NCBI GenBank assembly: GCA_963576785.1
Contig: OY756147.1
Span: 496,001 to 560,000, forward strand
DNA length: 64,000 nt
Direction: 5' to 3'
DNA from: Chlorophyllum brunneum
Lineage: Eukaryota; Basidiomycota; Agaricomycetes; Agaricales; Agaricaceae
Position numbers and translations under genes: made by a program. Positions 20,171 to 32,150 of this stretch are shown here, piece by piece. Below the pieces are notes generated by a model. That model was not told where the DNA came from and did no database searches. It saw nothing but the letters and a program-made list of their open reading frames with translations. Each line of letters opens with the position of its first letter. Positions within the stretch are counted from its first letter, which is position 1.

Positions 20171-20935
20171 ATGGAAGACAAAGCCAAATCCACGGAGTCT
20201 CTTGTGCACCCACGGAATGATCCAGAATCACATCCACCTGATCCACGCTCAACCATACACTGGCACAAACCAAATGTAAATCCGAATTGGGTCCAACCTC
20301 CTTCAAAATCTGAGGCTTCCACCGGTTTGTATGATACATTTACCACCGGTGACTACACCTCAGTCATCCACGACTGGAAAACAAATCAGGACGCACGCAT
20401 CGAACCATTCCTTGAACGTTGGCCTCCAAGCCGTACAAATACACGTGAATGCGCATGTCTTATTATTAGTCGTAGCTCGTCTCCTGCCTTGACAGTGGAG
20501 GTGATGGATGAATTTGCCGTCAGATATGGAGTGTTGGGTGGAGAATGGTTATTCGTTGCGAAATCGAGGGACGTAGATCGGGTATGGGGAAAAGTTGTGC
20601 ATCTTGTGGCGTACGAGAGGGGATCCGGTTTTGCTACAGTCAAGACACGAAAGGCTATTCTCTCAGATTCATCCTCTACTTCTTTGCCCCCCGTCACTCA
20701 GATTAGTATGGAAGGCAACTCGGGAGGTGCGATCCCAGATCCACAACAATGGCATTGGATAACTGTGAGTGTTGTCAACTATATGAATAAGAGGGATGTG
20801 GATGAGTTGAGGAGGGGATTGAGGTTGCGTGCAGGTGTACACTGGAAAATTGGATTTAAGCCAGATGTGTATACGTGGTTGGGGATATATAAAGGGAACA
20901 AGTTCGGGCTGAAGCCGACTCGGGATAAAAGCTAG
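20171..20935 (+). CDS. DUF1917-like protein 3, 254 aa, shortened and promoter-separated
   Basis: Third paralogue of the genes at 8184 and 9625. The ATG at 20171 is the only sensible start, since the frame upstream enters LINE sequence. It keeps WVQPPSKSEASTGLYD, WPPSRTNTREC, GVLGGEWLFVAKSRDVDRVW and FKPDVYTWLGIYKGNKFG. Compared with paralogue 1 it lacks about 38 residues between SSPAL and the VEVMDEFAVRYGVL block, including the IDG-QKEF helix. The frame is otherwise open. Only 43 bp of native upstream sequence remain (20128-20170), because LINE L1 landed there, so it may be silent or driven by transposon sequence. It might still be functional, since the frame and family motifs are preserved. 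Confidence 0.65.
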   Translation: MEDKAKSTESLVHPRNDPESHPPDPRSTIHWHKPNVNPNWVQPPSKSEASTGLYDTFTTGDYTSVIHDWKTNQDARIEPFLERWPPSRTNTRECACLIISRSSSPALTVEVMDEFAVRYGVLGGEWLFVAKSRDVDRVWGKVVHLVAYERGSGFATVKTRKAILSDSSSTSLPPVTQISMEGNSGGAIPDPQQWHWITVSVVNYMNKRDVDELRRGLRLRAGVHWKIGFKPDVYTWLGIYKGNKFGLKPTRDKS

Positions 20936-21611
20936 ATGGTATTGGAACCCTGTGGGCAATCCATGCCTGTAATCTTCGTTCTTTTCCTTCCCGATCAAAA
21001 CATATTTCATTCCCTTCAACAGACGGTGATGGGTCTCACATCTGGGGAGTTTTCCGGGTAGTTCTTGGATATAGATGTAGTGTTGGATAATCAGATTACC
21101 AGGTTCCAGTTCGATTTTCTAGATACAAATCGTCAAGTAACAAGTTGCCCGCTCTCTGAGATAGGTTCGATATTTCCATGGTCACCAGGGTTACGTTGAG
21201 TGGGTTGGCAAAGATTTGTTGAACTACTACCCCCAGCGATGAAGTGTCTCATACGACATATTCGGTGTACTACGGGATCTGGTCCTGAATCCTACAGTGT
21301 GAATGCCGGTCAGGATATTGTTGTCTGTGAGTACCTTCTGTCATCCAACGGCCGGGGGGGAACGGCTCATCGAGAAACCGAAGGGAGTCAGTCCTGAAGT
21401 GCGACCTTACCACCCCCCTCTTCAACCCTCCTGCCTGGAACGCAATCGCCAATCACTCTTCAGCATGCAGCTGGTGTTGTCCGCCAAAGTCCACCACCGT
21501 ATCCAGGTACCTGTGTATTCAGCTGGTCTTTTCGGTGGTAATATTCAAACGCTTCCCACAGACAAGTTTGGTGTCAGCTACTTTTGGGGTGCATCTAGTC
21601 TCATTCTCGAC
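20936..21611. other. Intergenic region, nothing recognised
   Basis: Lies between the third DUF1917 gene and copy 2 of the segmental duplication. An open frame at 21303-21629 has no recognisable features. I see no repeat or RNA gene. Confidence 0.5.
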
Positions 21612-22582
21612 CGTACCCTTACCCTGTAGTGATTTCAGTTTGTTCATACTCTTTTGTATGGGATGCTCTTCGCATCCCCAATTGTGTTAGAAGGTTTTCA
21701 GGTGGTATGACTGGTATAACATCTACTGACTGCTGCAAATAAAAATCACTAGCATCTCCTATGCCGCTGCGCTGTAAAGAAAGACAGTGATCGAGGAGTT
21801 GTCAACTGCGCCATGGAGCCTTTCTAAGAACGAGGTGAGAATTAGTGTCCTTGCCCACGCAAGTGCCGAAATCAACAGTGGGATTCAATAAATAAATGCA
21901 CTTCCTGCCCTAGATAGAAAGCGTGGCTTGCATTGCGGCGCTGTAGAACAAAAACGATGGTTGAGCGTCATGGTTGAAGCTAGTTTCATCCCTGTGTGGG
22001 ATGTCATGACTGTTGGTGGTAGATCGTGGCAGCATAATCTGCCTGTGGGGATTCCATTCGATCGAATTACTATAGCTAGACCTAAGTCGATGTGTACGAA
22101 GCAATGCTGATGAACCGGCTGAGGGAGCCATTCTACTCGTTCGTTTACATAGCTCCCAGTCAAGGTTCATCCGGATGGAATAAAATCAATTTAGTTGACT
22201 ACATTGAACATACATAAGTAACTCAGGTGATGTTTACACAACAATTAATAAATAATGAAGTTTTAAAGGAGTGGAACCATATCAAGAATCCCCGACACTC
22301 TTGTGTGGACAAAATACAGAAAAAGATTTGTAGTGCAAACGTCCAATACGACAGACAGTTACTGTCCATCTGCACAGCTGGAATGGCACAAGCCAAGCTA
22401 TGTCAAGTCCCTGCCCACTGCCGTCTTTCGAATGGAACTAAAATTAAGAACCCGAGCATGTCATACCACTTGTCATTTAACAAGGATCATTATGGTCTAC
22501 AACTATCAAGGAGACACATATGATAGATATCCATAGGAGCACCATTGCAAAGCCTTCTCGAAAACAGCGAAGAATTCACCAC

Positions 22583-23141
22583 TTAAGCAACAAAGACAGT
22601 AAGCATCTGCAAGAGTTCTAACCAGTCTAAACTCACAGCTCTGGGATCATCGCGCGGATGTTCACTCTTCATCCATGCAAAAGAAAGCTTGGTTCCGTCG
22701 AGTGGTAACCCTTTGTTCTCCACGTAGTTTAAGAAATTGGTGAGACGTGCTTTATCCGTCTCTTTTTCTTGGCAGATGGTCGAATACTCTGGATGATCCG
22801 CATTCACCTGGTCCTCACCGGTGTAACTGGTATATCGAAGGGGAAAGAAGATGAATTCGACAGGCTGCTTGTCAGGATCATCAGGTTCCATGTCTGTAAA
22901 GTGGTGAGCAGATGAAAGTAGAAGATATTTCAAGCATACATCGAAATGTTGGGGTCATTTTGGCTTCTTCCTTGGGGAGGTTAAATCGCCACGTCTGGTA
23001 GAAAAATGAGTAAAGCGTTAAATTGTTCCCCGCAGTAAAGTTATAGTGGGTCGGAAGAGTATGGGTCCATTCTTTCCAGGTCTGAACAGGAATCTTGTAG
23101 CCACTCCACCAAACCATTTGAGGATTGGAGACATAGAGCAT
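22583..23141 (-). CDS. Hypothetical protein, 160 aa, three exons (copy 2)
   Basis: Paralogue of the gene at 1718-2278. Exons: 23141-22940, 22893-22637 and 22606-22583, with introns of 46 and 30 bp. The exons total 483 nt, as in copy 1, although exon 1 is 3 nt shorter and exon 2 is 3 nt longer. The protein is highly similar, for example KLSFAWMKSEHPRDDPRA before the last splice site. Preservation of frame, splice sites and stop in both copies argues for selection on both or for a young duplication of this gene. Function unknown. Confidence 0.6.
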
Positions 23142-23956
23142 CGTGACGTTGTTGAGAAGGGAACGAAGCGTATGAGTACAAGGTTGGGTTCATATAGCCA
23201 GAGCCACGTGCACATGTTTGACAAAAGGTGAAATCACGTGCCAATCTTGAATACGAACATCAGCAGGTCAAGCACATGGGATACATTTTACAAAGGTGAC
23301 AGTTTGTGGATCCCCGACTATGCTTGGTCAGTGCGCTTTTGTTCTGTTAGTCAGAGCCGTCGCCTCTCTTTTGTTAATGTTTTCTGAAAATTTCATCGGA
23401 TCCTGCAGATAGCCTGAGCTATTGTTATAATTGTCATACTCTCGGGGATACCGCTACTGTTATTGTCCTCGACTAAAGCTGATTACACTGTCGTCACCCT
23501 GACTGCGATGCTATTAATACCCCAGAAGCCTTCCATCTGTCATTAAGAAATGGCTTTTGACCTCCGAGCACAACTACCCCCCTCTTTATAGCAGCGTATT
23601 GATGCATGGCTCACAAGTCCACCTAAGCGCCAATTCAAACAATATGGGCCGCTCAATGCTTATCTTCAGGGACACAAATTCCCATCTGACCGCTTTCTTG
23701 TTAAACCACAGGCCCTCCTGCAGTTACTAGTTGACGGTGAGTGTTTGCATAGATCTTACATGCCTATGTTTATGTCTACATGCAGAAGACAATCCGCAAT
23801 GAAAATCAATTGATTCACATGGTCTTATGATTCCACCACACATCATGCATGTTATACTGATGATAGATTACTCATCCCTTCTTTGACTCATATCACTACC
23901 ATCGATTTGCAAAACTCGATTACACGGTACAAGTCTATAGTACAAAGGACACATTC

Positions 23957-26163
23957 ATGCCTGCATTACGTTCAAATCTCTCTCCAAGAGAGACTACGCC
24001 TGATGGCGATGGGAAAGTCTTCGGGAACACTCCACGTGTTCCATCCTCCTCCATCTTTGCAGCCTCTGCAGCCCTGCCCCCTCCAGGCATCCTATTCCCT
24101 AGGACACCAAGTGCACCCAGGCCATTTGTTCCTACCAATCAAGCCTACAGCAACACAATTCCCCTGTCAATCCTCAGCAGAAGATCAACCACACCTCCTC
24201 CGACATTCACAGAGTCCTTCTCTGGCGATGGGGAAAAAACAGCCCATCAGTCTTCTAAAAGGGTAAGACCTGACGGCAACCACTACTACAAAGACTGGGC
24301 AGACCAGGTCGAGGAAGAACTGGAAACCAAAGTCAAACACGAAGACGAGGAGTGAGAGGATACTCCTGAAGAATTTATGACGATGCAGTAAGGGAAGTAG
24401 GTAAGATCTCAGAGTGGGTCAAAGCCTGTAGTACCTTCAACATGAGCGGCAACAAAGGCCTTGCTTTTGGACGGGCCTTTATGGAACTAATGGGGACCTT
24501 GATGAAGGTGGGATGGCTCAAGGTTGTTGTCAACAAGAAGAAGAACAACCTCCATGGTTGGTTGGGGGTCAATTTCGGTAAGATCACTGTCTGTGCTGAG
24601 GAAACCCCCCAGCCAAACGTTTCTCCCCTTTGCCGCGTGGCCCCCCAAAGCCCCATGCACAAACCTGACAATGTCCGCATGGAGATCGTCAAGCACATTG
24701 TTACCCCTAGTATCGTCACTCATTCGGGTATCTCCATTGATAATGCACCAGCTGGCAATGAAGTCACTCATTTGGGTATCTCCGACGATGACGTGCAGAT
24801 GATATCCGAGACGGAATTCAAGACCGTCGTCAACAACAAGAAGCGTGGGGGCCAGAAGCCCAAAGGAGCAGTCATGAAGACCGCTAATGCCAGACAGAAG
24901 ACATCCAAAACCCCCACCCCTGCCCCTCCCATTGTGCCTGCCAAGGCCGCTAAAACTCTGGTGTCTCAACCCAATGCCAATGATGCCAAGAAACCCCAAA
25001 ATGGAACAAAGACTTCCTACGCCACAGTTGTGGCAAAAAAAGACAAAGATGTCGTTTCAGCCACCATTCCCGCCACAAACACCCAGGACCCTCTCAAACT
25101 CTTAGAGTTTGCGAGCAAATTCCCGGAACTGTCCAATGAGAAGATAGTAGTGATGTATGATGCCGCTTTCTCCTCCTCCTCCCCCACAAACAAGAAGCCG
25201 GCTAAGAAAGCTGGCATTGTCTGCTCCACCTTGAATGGTCCATTGCATAAGGAAGTGATCATTCCCCTTCTCACCAGGCCCAATGTTACCAATTTTGGAG
25301 CCATCATTGACTCCTTAAATGCATGCCTTATAGCGGAGAAGTCCAAGATGAGGGTTATCGCCACCTTGCAGGGTAAGCTGGGCCTTATGGTCCACACCTC
25401 GGAGGTGTTAACCCCCATGGAGCTAGACATTGTCAAGGCATGGCTCAAGGATAAATTTGGAGGAGTTACCATGGGCAACGTATCCCTCCCAAAATCTAAA
25501 TTGTTTGTGAAAGTCATGGACATCAGTTACATCATGCCCCAAGGACAGATCCTCACCGAGGCCAATGTGGTCACCAGCATCAGGAATTCAATCCATTCCA
25601 ACTCTATACAATTCGCAACGCAACCATGAGTGCGTCGCAACTCCAAACACTCGGACACCTGTATGGTATGGTTCGAGATCTGGGACTCCAAGGTGGGGTC
25701 CAACATTGCAAAAATCAAGGATAAGTTCCTCAACATCTACGGAGGACTCTTCTGCATCAGGAGGGCCACTGCCAACCCAGGAGTACCATTCTGTGGAAAA
25801 TGCTGCAGATGGGACCACTCCCTAATCTGATGCTGTGCAAGACTCTTCACCTGCGCACACTGCAAGGGGCCACACTCCACTGCCAACCACCGATCATTTG
25901 CCCACTGCTGCAAGGGCAATGACAAAGCTGAACCACCTGTTGCGGCCACCCCCGCTGGAGAACCATGCCCCCACAAGGCTACGTGCTCCAACTGTGGCAA
26001 GGACCACCTTGCTACTGACTGAAAGTGTCAGTTCTGGAAGAAGCAATTCGACCATGACTGGCATGCCAACAAAGCGCTCGAACTAAGAGCCAACAAAGGA
26101 GTCCCATTGCCCACCTCCTCATCATCCCCAGCTAGTCGTAGCCAGACCAACCCCCCTCAATGA
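23957..26163 (+). pseudogene. LINE L2 ORF1 (nucleic-acid binding protein)
   Basis: Starts at ATG 23957 (MPALRSNLSPRE, shared with L3 and L4). There are breaks near 24355, after 25629 and around 25830, and a TGA at 26020-26022. The open middle part (24442-25629) has a proline/lysine-rich stretch followed by a globular domain (EFASKFPELSNEK onward). The C-terminal part has three CCHC-like motifs (CGKCCRWDH, CAHCKGPH, CSNCGKDHLATD). It ends at TGA 26161-26163, which overlaps the ORF2 ATG as ATGA. ORF1 proteins of this type coat the LINE RNA. Confidence 0.8.
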
Positions 26164-29100
26164 ATAACGTCCCCAACAATCAAGACTGGCCTCCTCGCTC
26201 ACTCCTGAATGAGTTGAAGGTCTGCTCTCACAACATTGGAAGATTGTATGGAGTGATGGAGACAGTCCTCACACGTAGAGGTGATGTTGACCTCCTCCTC
26301 ATACAAGAACCCCCATGGAGATTTCTCCGTGACATTCCCTCATCTGTCTCTAATGACGGATCACCCCTCGTGGGAGGCCCAGTTCATCCGGACTGGACAC
26401 TTCTCTTATATCCAATTGTCGCCAAAGAAGTCCTCCAAGTAGGACGCCGACGATACCCTCAACGTACGGTCAACATGCAACACTGTACCACTCCACAAGT
26501 CCTCGCCTTTGCTCACAAGAGACTGAAACAACTCCGACCCTCCATTCGAAGAGATTTAATCGAACATCAAGACCTCCTGTGTATCTCCCTATATGCAGAA
26601 GGAGAAGAACTACTGCTGCTAAACATTTACAACGACAGCCGTAACACTGCACTCCACTTCCTCGAGGAGCACCTCTTCAACCTCCCACCCTTTCTCTTAA
26701 TGGGCAGAAATATCAACATCCAATCGGAGTTATGGGACCCTTCAATGGATCAATATCTGGCGAGTGCAGACCGTCTCCTTATGATTACCGAAGCCCTCAA
26801 TCTTGTGAGGACAACTCCGTCTGCGGCCATACCAACTCATTACACCTCGGACCCCAATTTACCAGACACGGTCATTGACCTGTTGTTTGTTTCAGGAATG
26901 TTACCATACATCCCCACCCACAACATCCAGGCAGGCGATTGGTACAATTCTGACCACGCCCCCCTCTTAATTAGGATTCCTATTCCGCAAATGGACGTTG
27001 TCATTGAAAGATTGACTATCCCTAAGGATTCGGATGAAGAAACCAGGTTCCTGATGGACATAGTAGAAGGAATCAAAAACAAGAACTGGCCGATGAACAA
27101 TGCAGAAGAGCTGGAGAGAGCTGTCACAGAATTGGAGATTTTATTTGACAGATCCTGGAATCGGAATGCAAAGAAGACCAAGATCACCACTAGATCCAAG
27201 ACCTGGTGGAACAAAGAGTGCTCCACTGCACTTGCTATATACTGCACAGACCGCAAGAACAAGTGCAAATGGAACGCTTTTCGCAAGACCACGAGGAAAA
27301 CAAAAAGAGTATATTTCGACAAGAAGATCCAAGAAATCTCAGTTGACTGAAAATGTCCATGGGATCTGATGCCATGGGTCAAAGATCGTGTGCTCCCAGC
27401 TACAGAAGCCATACGTCATAATGGCCGACCTTGTCTTACTTTGGACAACCTGTGGACAGCACTCAACCAACATTACAACACTGTCCGTGACAGACCAGTT
27501 AACGCAGCAGTCTTGGACGAACTTCCTCCACCGAACGGAATGGAGAATAGGACTTGGATGAATTTCTCTCTCCTCAGGATGATGGATTTGCTCAAGGATA
27601 CCTCAAATTCTTCTGCCTCCGGGCCCGACCATATTTCCTGGTCTCATCTCAAGCAGATCGTCACCGATGAAACATGTGCCAATCTCTTCCTCAAAATCAG
27701 CAGTGCATGTCTAAATATCGGACATTGGCCTGCGCATTTCAAAAAGTCAACGTCGGTGATCATCCCCAAACCTAACAAACCTGACTACTCCACTCCAAAG
27801 GCATTCAGACCGATTGTCCTCCTCAATACGCTTGGTAAACTAATAGAGAAGATGCTCACCAAACAACTTCAATTCGAAGCAGTGAAGTTCAAAGTTCTTC
27901 ACCCTCACCAACTGGGAGCCATCCGCCAACAATCCACTGAGGACACAGGTCTATTTCTGACGCACATCATCCGAGGAGCCTGGACGAAGAAGAAGAAGAT
28001 ATCAGTGCTCATATTTGATGTTGCCCAATTCTTCCCCTCCCTCAATCACGATCTCCTCATCGACATACTGGGTCGACAGGGATTTCCCCCACAAGTTGCG
28101 GCGTTTTTCAAAAATTACCTTAAATACCAGTGGAATAACAAAACTTCCCCGGAATTTGACATAGCAGTGGGAGTGGGTCAAGGTTCTGCCCTTAGCCCCA
28201 TTCTCTCTGCCTTATTTCTCGCCCCCCTCCTTCACATTTTTGACACCCGTATAGAAGAACACTGTAACAGATAGGACTTCGACGTCCTTTCATTCATAGA
28301 CGACGGCACCTTAGTCGTGCAATCCCTGCCCCTTGAACAGAACGTCAAAATCCTACAACACATGTACTATGAAATGGAGTGGCTCATGAATGAATTTGGC
28401 CTAGAAATCGAACATGGCAAGTCCGAAGTCTTTCACTTTACGCATGCAAGACAGGACTCAAACCCCTCCATTGACTTGGGATCACCACCATTCACTGGCT
28501 GCACCCCCCTCAAACCGAAAGCCCATTGGCGTTATCTTGGGTTCTACTTCGACCAGACATTGACCTTCAAGGAACATGTTCAATTCTATTCCACCAAAGC
28601 AATATCTATGATTAAGGCGATGAAAATGCTGGGGAACTCCGTAAGAGGTCTTTCCCCCTGCAATAAAAGATTACTATACCATTCATGTATCATACCAGTG
28701 GCGACATATGGATACCAACTTTGGTTTCATGACAAGTCATGGACTAAAGGAACTTGTGAAATCCTCAACAAAATGCAGTGAAGCACGGCCCTCTGGATTA
28801 CCGGGGCCTTCTGGACTTCTCCCACTGGTAGCGTCGAGTCTCTCGCAGGGCTCATGCCCATAAAACTCCATCTCCAAAAGTTGGCCGAACAACAAACATC
28901 GAGGCTTCATACGTTGGACAATGAACACACATTGGCAAGATTGACAAGAGAGTATCATTCTTCCCCCCACCGACTTCACATCAAGAATTTCACGGAGATT
29001 CAGAAGAAGAAGACACTTGGAGCTGTGATGGATATTTCACGCCCTACCCCTGAGACTTGGTATATAGAACATTTTAACTCTGTCTCTAAATCTCTCTGGC

Positions 29101-30194
29101 CCGGACATAGGTTACTTGACTATTTTTCTACTAATGTATCTTTCATAGGATTTAACCAGGACAGCCCTCACCTCTCGAAGATGCTTTGGGACAATGTTAT
29201 GACTAACACGATGACAGACAACAAGTCCATTATTATCAGCACAGACGGCTCAGTCCACCCCAACCCCAACCCACTTGCCAGCCAGTTCATGGCGGCAGCT
29301 ACCATTTGACACCTAGACGGCGGAAGCTCTATCATGAAGAGGCTCGGAAGAACTATGTCGACAGACACTGAACTGGTCGTGCAGTACTTAGGAATCACCA
29401 AGGTACTCGCAACCGCAGAATACGACCAGGTCAAACACATCCACGTGTTCACTAACTCCCTCGCAGCCTCTTGGCTCCTACTCGATTGTTCGCCACACTC
29501 CTGCCAGCGACAATCCATCCTCACATCGAAGGTGCTTATGACTTGGTTCTGCAAGTCGGACCAACACCACCTTTCATTCTATCACATGCTGTCGAAGTGC
29601 AAATACAGTATACAAAAAGCCACTCATGATTGGATCCAAACAGTCGCCTGGCCTAACTGGGGCAGAAATCACCGAGTCCCCAACTCCGTGGACTACTTAC
29701 GCAAAAAGTCCGCCGAATGGGCAATCCACACATGGCAAGCCATGTTCGGCTTCAAAAAATACAGCGGTAGCTCCTTCCTCCACCTCCCGGTGTGAGCGAA
29801 CAGGGCCTCCGCTCTACCATCGCACATCAAGTCTGGTCCTTGGATACGAGAATGCGGTTACCAGCCTCAGCTCTTCACAAGAGCATGTTGCACTATCTTA
29901 TGCCACACTCCAATCAGGGAGTTTCGACTTTGATTCTTCCCCAATGAGGACCTATCATGCCACCACTGTAACAGTCAAATAGTACAGACTAGGTCGCACA
30001 TCCTCTATCATTGCAACAACTTCGATTATCATTTTGGTGTCGACACCATCAAGACTTTCATCAATTTCTTGTGTCGTAACCCTACCGCATTCAGCTTTCC
30101 CCCAGAACCTGACCGCCCTCGTATCCATGCTGGGTCAATACCCCTGTTACATTGTCGTCAAGTCCAAAGGAGGTTTGGGTCTGCACCTGCATAA
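26160..30194 (+). pseudogene. LINE L2 ORF2 (endonuclease, RT, RNase H)
   Basis: Starts at ATG 26160, overlapping the ORF1 stop. The APE-type endonuclease occupies the first part (CSHNIGRLYGVMETVL, LLIQEPPW, YNSDHAPLLIRIPI). RT follows with SGPDHISWSHL, FDVAQFFPSLNHDLL and a damaged catalytic motif region (FIDDGTL). RNase H has STDGSVHPN. Stops seen include TGA at 27348-27350 (CGA in L3), TAG near 28274, TGA after NKMQ at 28779-28781, TGA near 29308, TGA at 29793-29795 and TGA at 29931-29933, the last shared with L1 and L3. The C-terminal knuckle CHHCNSQ...HILYHC then runs to TAA at 30192-30194. Confidence 0.85.
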
Positions 30195-31123
30195 ATCCTT
30201 TTCTTTTCTTTTCTTTTTTTTCCTTGTGCTCTCCCGGTTATGGACTTTATATTCATTTCTCTATCTCTCCCTTCTTTGCTCGTCTACTATTTTATATATA
30301 GTTTTCATTCAAAATCCATCTCTCCCATGGTGTCTGGGCAAATGCCCTCCCACACGCTAGTACTGTTTGTTGTTCCCCCTTGTGATTGTGAGTCGGTAGT
30401 TTCTTTCTATCAATTTCTCTCTCTCACTCTCTCTCTTTCCGAATTCCTCTTTTATTTTCCTCGCTGATCAACTTAGGTACCAAACATCTCTCTAGTGTAT
30501 GTGCTAGACAGCGTCAAGTCTCGTGGGGTTAGTTTACTTATAGTTTACTTTCCTTTCTCTGAATATTCTGTACATTCTGCCTTTGTATGTATGTACACGT
30601 GGACTGCGTTTGAGCACCGCTATATAAATTGTTGATTTAAAAAAAAAAAAAAAAAAAAGATGATAGATTACTAGGAGAGGAAGTCACTGGTATAGATCAC
30701 TACCCAGATTTCGATGTGGATCAGTACTGGGGTCCTGACCATGATACAAACCCTCACTCAGACATTGTCTGTGTTGTCATTGAAATTGGGTCGCGACTGG
30801 ATAAGGATCTCAAAACCGTACAATGTCAGGTTGAATCCAATCTCTTGCAATATATGGAGGCCGTGGGGCATCGGGCACATGCCCGACTTCTGGGAATAGG
30901 AATTGTGGGAGATACAGCTATTGTGATTATGTGGAGAATGTGCGAGTGGTTTGGGATACCCAAAAACCCTGTGTTTGATGCTGGAAGCACTTGATGGATA
31001 TCATTATTTGACCAGAGGGTGTGTAATGCACTCGATGAGATGGTTGATTTCTGCCTGAGAGACCAACCTCATGGGCCAATTCCCTAGATACTTTGCTTGT
31101 CAACCTACTAGTAACAATCAATA

Positions 31124-31481
31124 TCTATTAACTAAGATGTGAGGATTTCAATTTAGGATCACTTAAATTTGACTTTGGAATCAACAGTACAGACAGTCTC
31201 AAGAATGGTGCATGGGTTAAGGAATGCCTGAAAGCCATGCCAGTACTGCATTATGACCGGTAAATTGCATGCCTGTTTTAGGACACAAATCTACCTTAGT
31301 TCAGGTTTTCAGCTTGCATGGAGGATCACTTGCTGATTGGGCTTATCTTTGTTCCAGACCTATTAATCAACCTTTCCTATATTTGTTTCTGTCTGTTTTT
31401 GTATATTTTGTTTCCTTTCACATTCTGATTCCTTTCTACCTGTATTATTCCATACTTCAGTATCACCTGTTCTGCTTATTG
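31124..31481. other. Spacer between duplication and element G, nothing recognised
   Basis: AT-rich, pyrimidine-rich sequence with no supported gene. It may contain older repeat debris. Confidence 0.4.
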
Positions 31482-31730
31482 TGTTATGTTCCTGTTACCA
31501 TTGTCATATGATGTTTTCCTTATCCTTTTTATGTCTAGTTACTCCATTATCTTGTCTATTGACCTTCTGATACTTTTCCACTACTAGTATATAAATAGTC
31601 CTTCATACACTTGTATTTAGTAGTCTTATTATCAACTTAGTCTCTGGCTATCTTCCTCTATCACTTTCTTCTATACAAGTAAATCCTTCCACTCATCTAC
31701 TACCCATATCCAACTTCTGTCCTAGTAACA
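31482..31730 (+). repeat. Putative LTR of gypsy G (249 bp)
   Basis: Starts TGTTA and ends TAACA, with a TATATAAAT box at 31588-31596. There is no second copy in the window, so this rests on the inverted ends, the TATA box and the position before a gag. The CTACTAGTATATAAA string is shared with the LTRs of A-D, hinting at distant relationship or convergence. Confidence 0.45.
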
Positions 31731-32150
31731 AAAGGTTATCTAAGTAAAGACTACTACAATACTTGGAGGGGTATAGCACACAAGCTGAAGCCAAGGTCCT
31801 CCACCCATCCAGTCCACCATTTTATAAGGACTATACCCTTGTCTATAGTATTGAACTTAATAGTATAATCAGACTGAGACCTCCAGTATTGACTCTCCCT
31901 CCTCATAACTACTTGTCTCACCCATTCTTCTGTACCCACGGAATCTACCATATCTAGCACCAATACACAATCTTTCACTACACAATCTTCCACTACTACC
32001 CATAACTGCACTCCTGTCCAACCGTCAATGAACCAGCTGCAGAAGATGGTGATGACAACCTGTCTAAAGATAGTGATGAACTATCTATGGACCCCACTCA
32101 TACTATGGCCCATGCTTTATCCCATCTAGCCAAAACTTTGGACAGCCAAG

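Larger units (their letters stand above)
23873..30658 (+). mobile_element. LINE L2: full-length non-LTR retrotransposon, decayed
   Basis: A 6,786-bp element starting CATCCC, the same 5' end as L3 and L4, and ending in a run of 20 A (30639-30658). A 14-bp target-site duplication GATGATAGATTACT is found at 23859-23872 and 30659-30672. It has ORF1 with zinc knuckles and ORF2 with endonuclease, RT and RNase H, both interrupted by stops. This is Tad-like architecture. Confidence 0.95.
23550..31087 (+). pseudogene. 198-aa hypothetical gene, copy 2, broken and split by LINE L2
   Basis: Exon 1 starts at ATG 23550 and contains TAG at 23589-23591 (CAG to TAG in comparison with copy 1). LINE L2 sits at the 3' end of the intron. 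Exon 2 begins near 30676 (GAGAGG, after TACTAG) and carries TGA at 30992-30994 where copy 1 has CGA. The final TAG is at 31085-31087. Frame and motifs (PDFDVDQYWG, VIEIGS, GIGIVGDT) are otherwise recognisable. Confidence 0.8.
21612..31123 (+). repeat. Segmental duplication, copy 2, split by LINE L2
   Basis: Corresponds to 40-3433. The duplicated parts are 21612-23872 and 30673-31123; the sequence between is LINE L2 and its target-site repeat. It carries an intact copy of the minus-strand gene and a broken copy of the plus-strand gene. Confidence 0.85.

Noticed and set aside
30180..30480. CT-rich tract near the LINE 3' ends as a possible satellite or regulatory repeat
   Set aside because: It recurs at the same place in L1, L2 and L3 and is simply the LINE 3' UTR.
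31588..31596. Self-priming site for gypsy G, since its LTR shares the TATA region with A-D
   Set aside because: The sequence after the putative LTR (AAAGGTTATC) has no complement near the expected transcript start.
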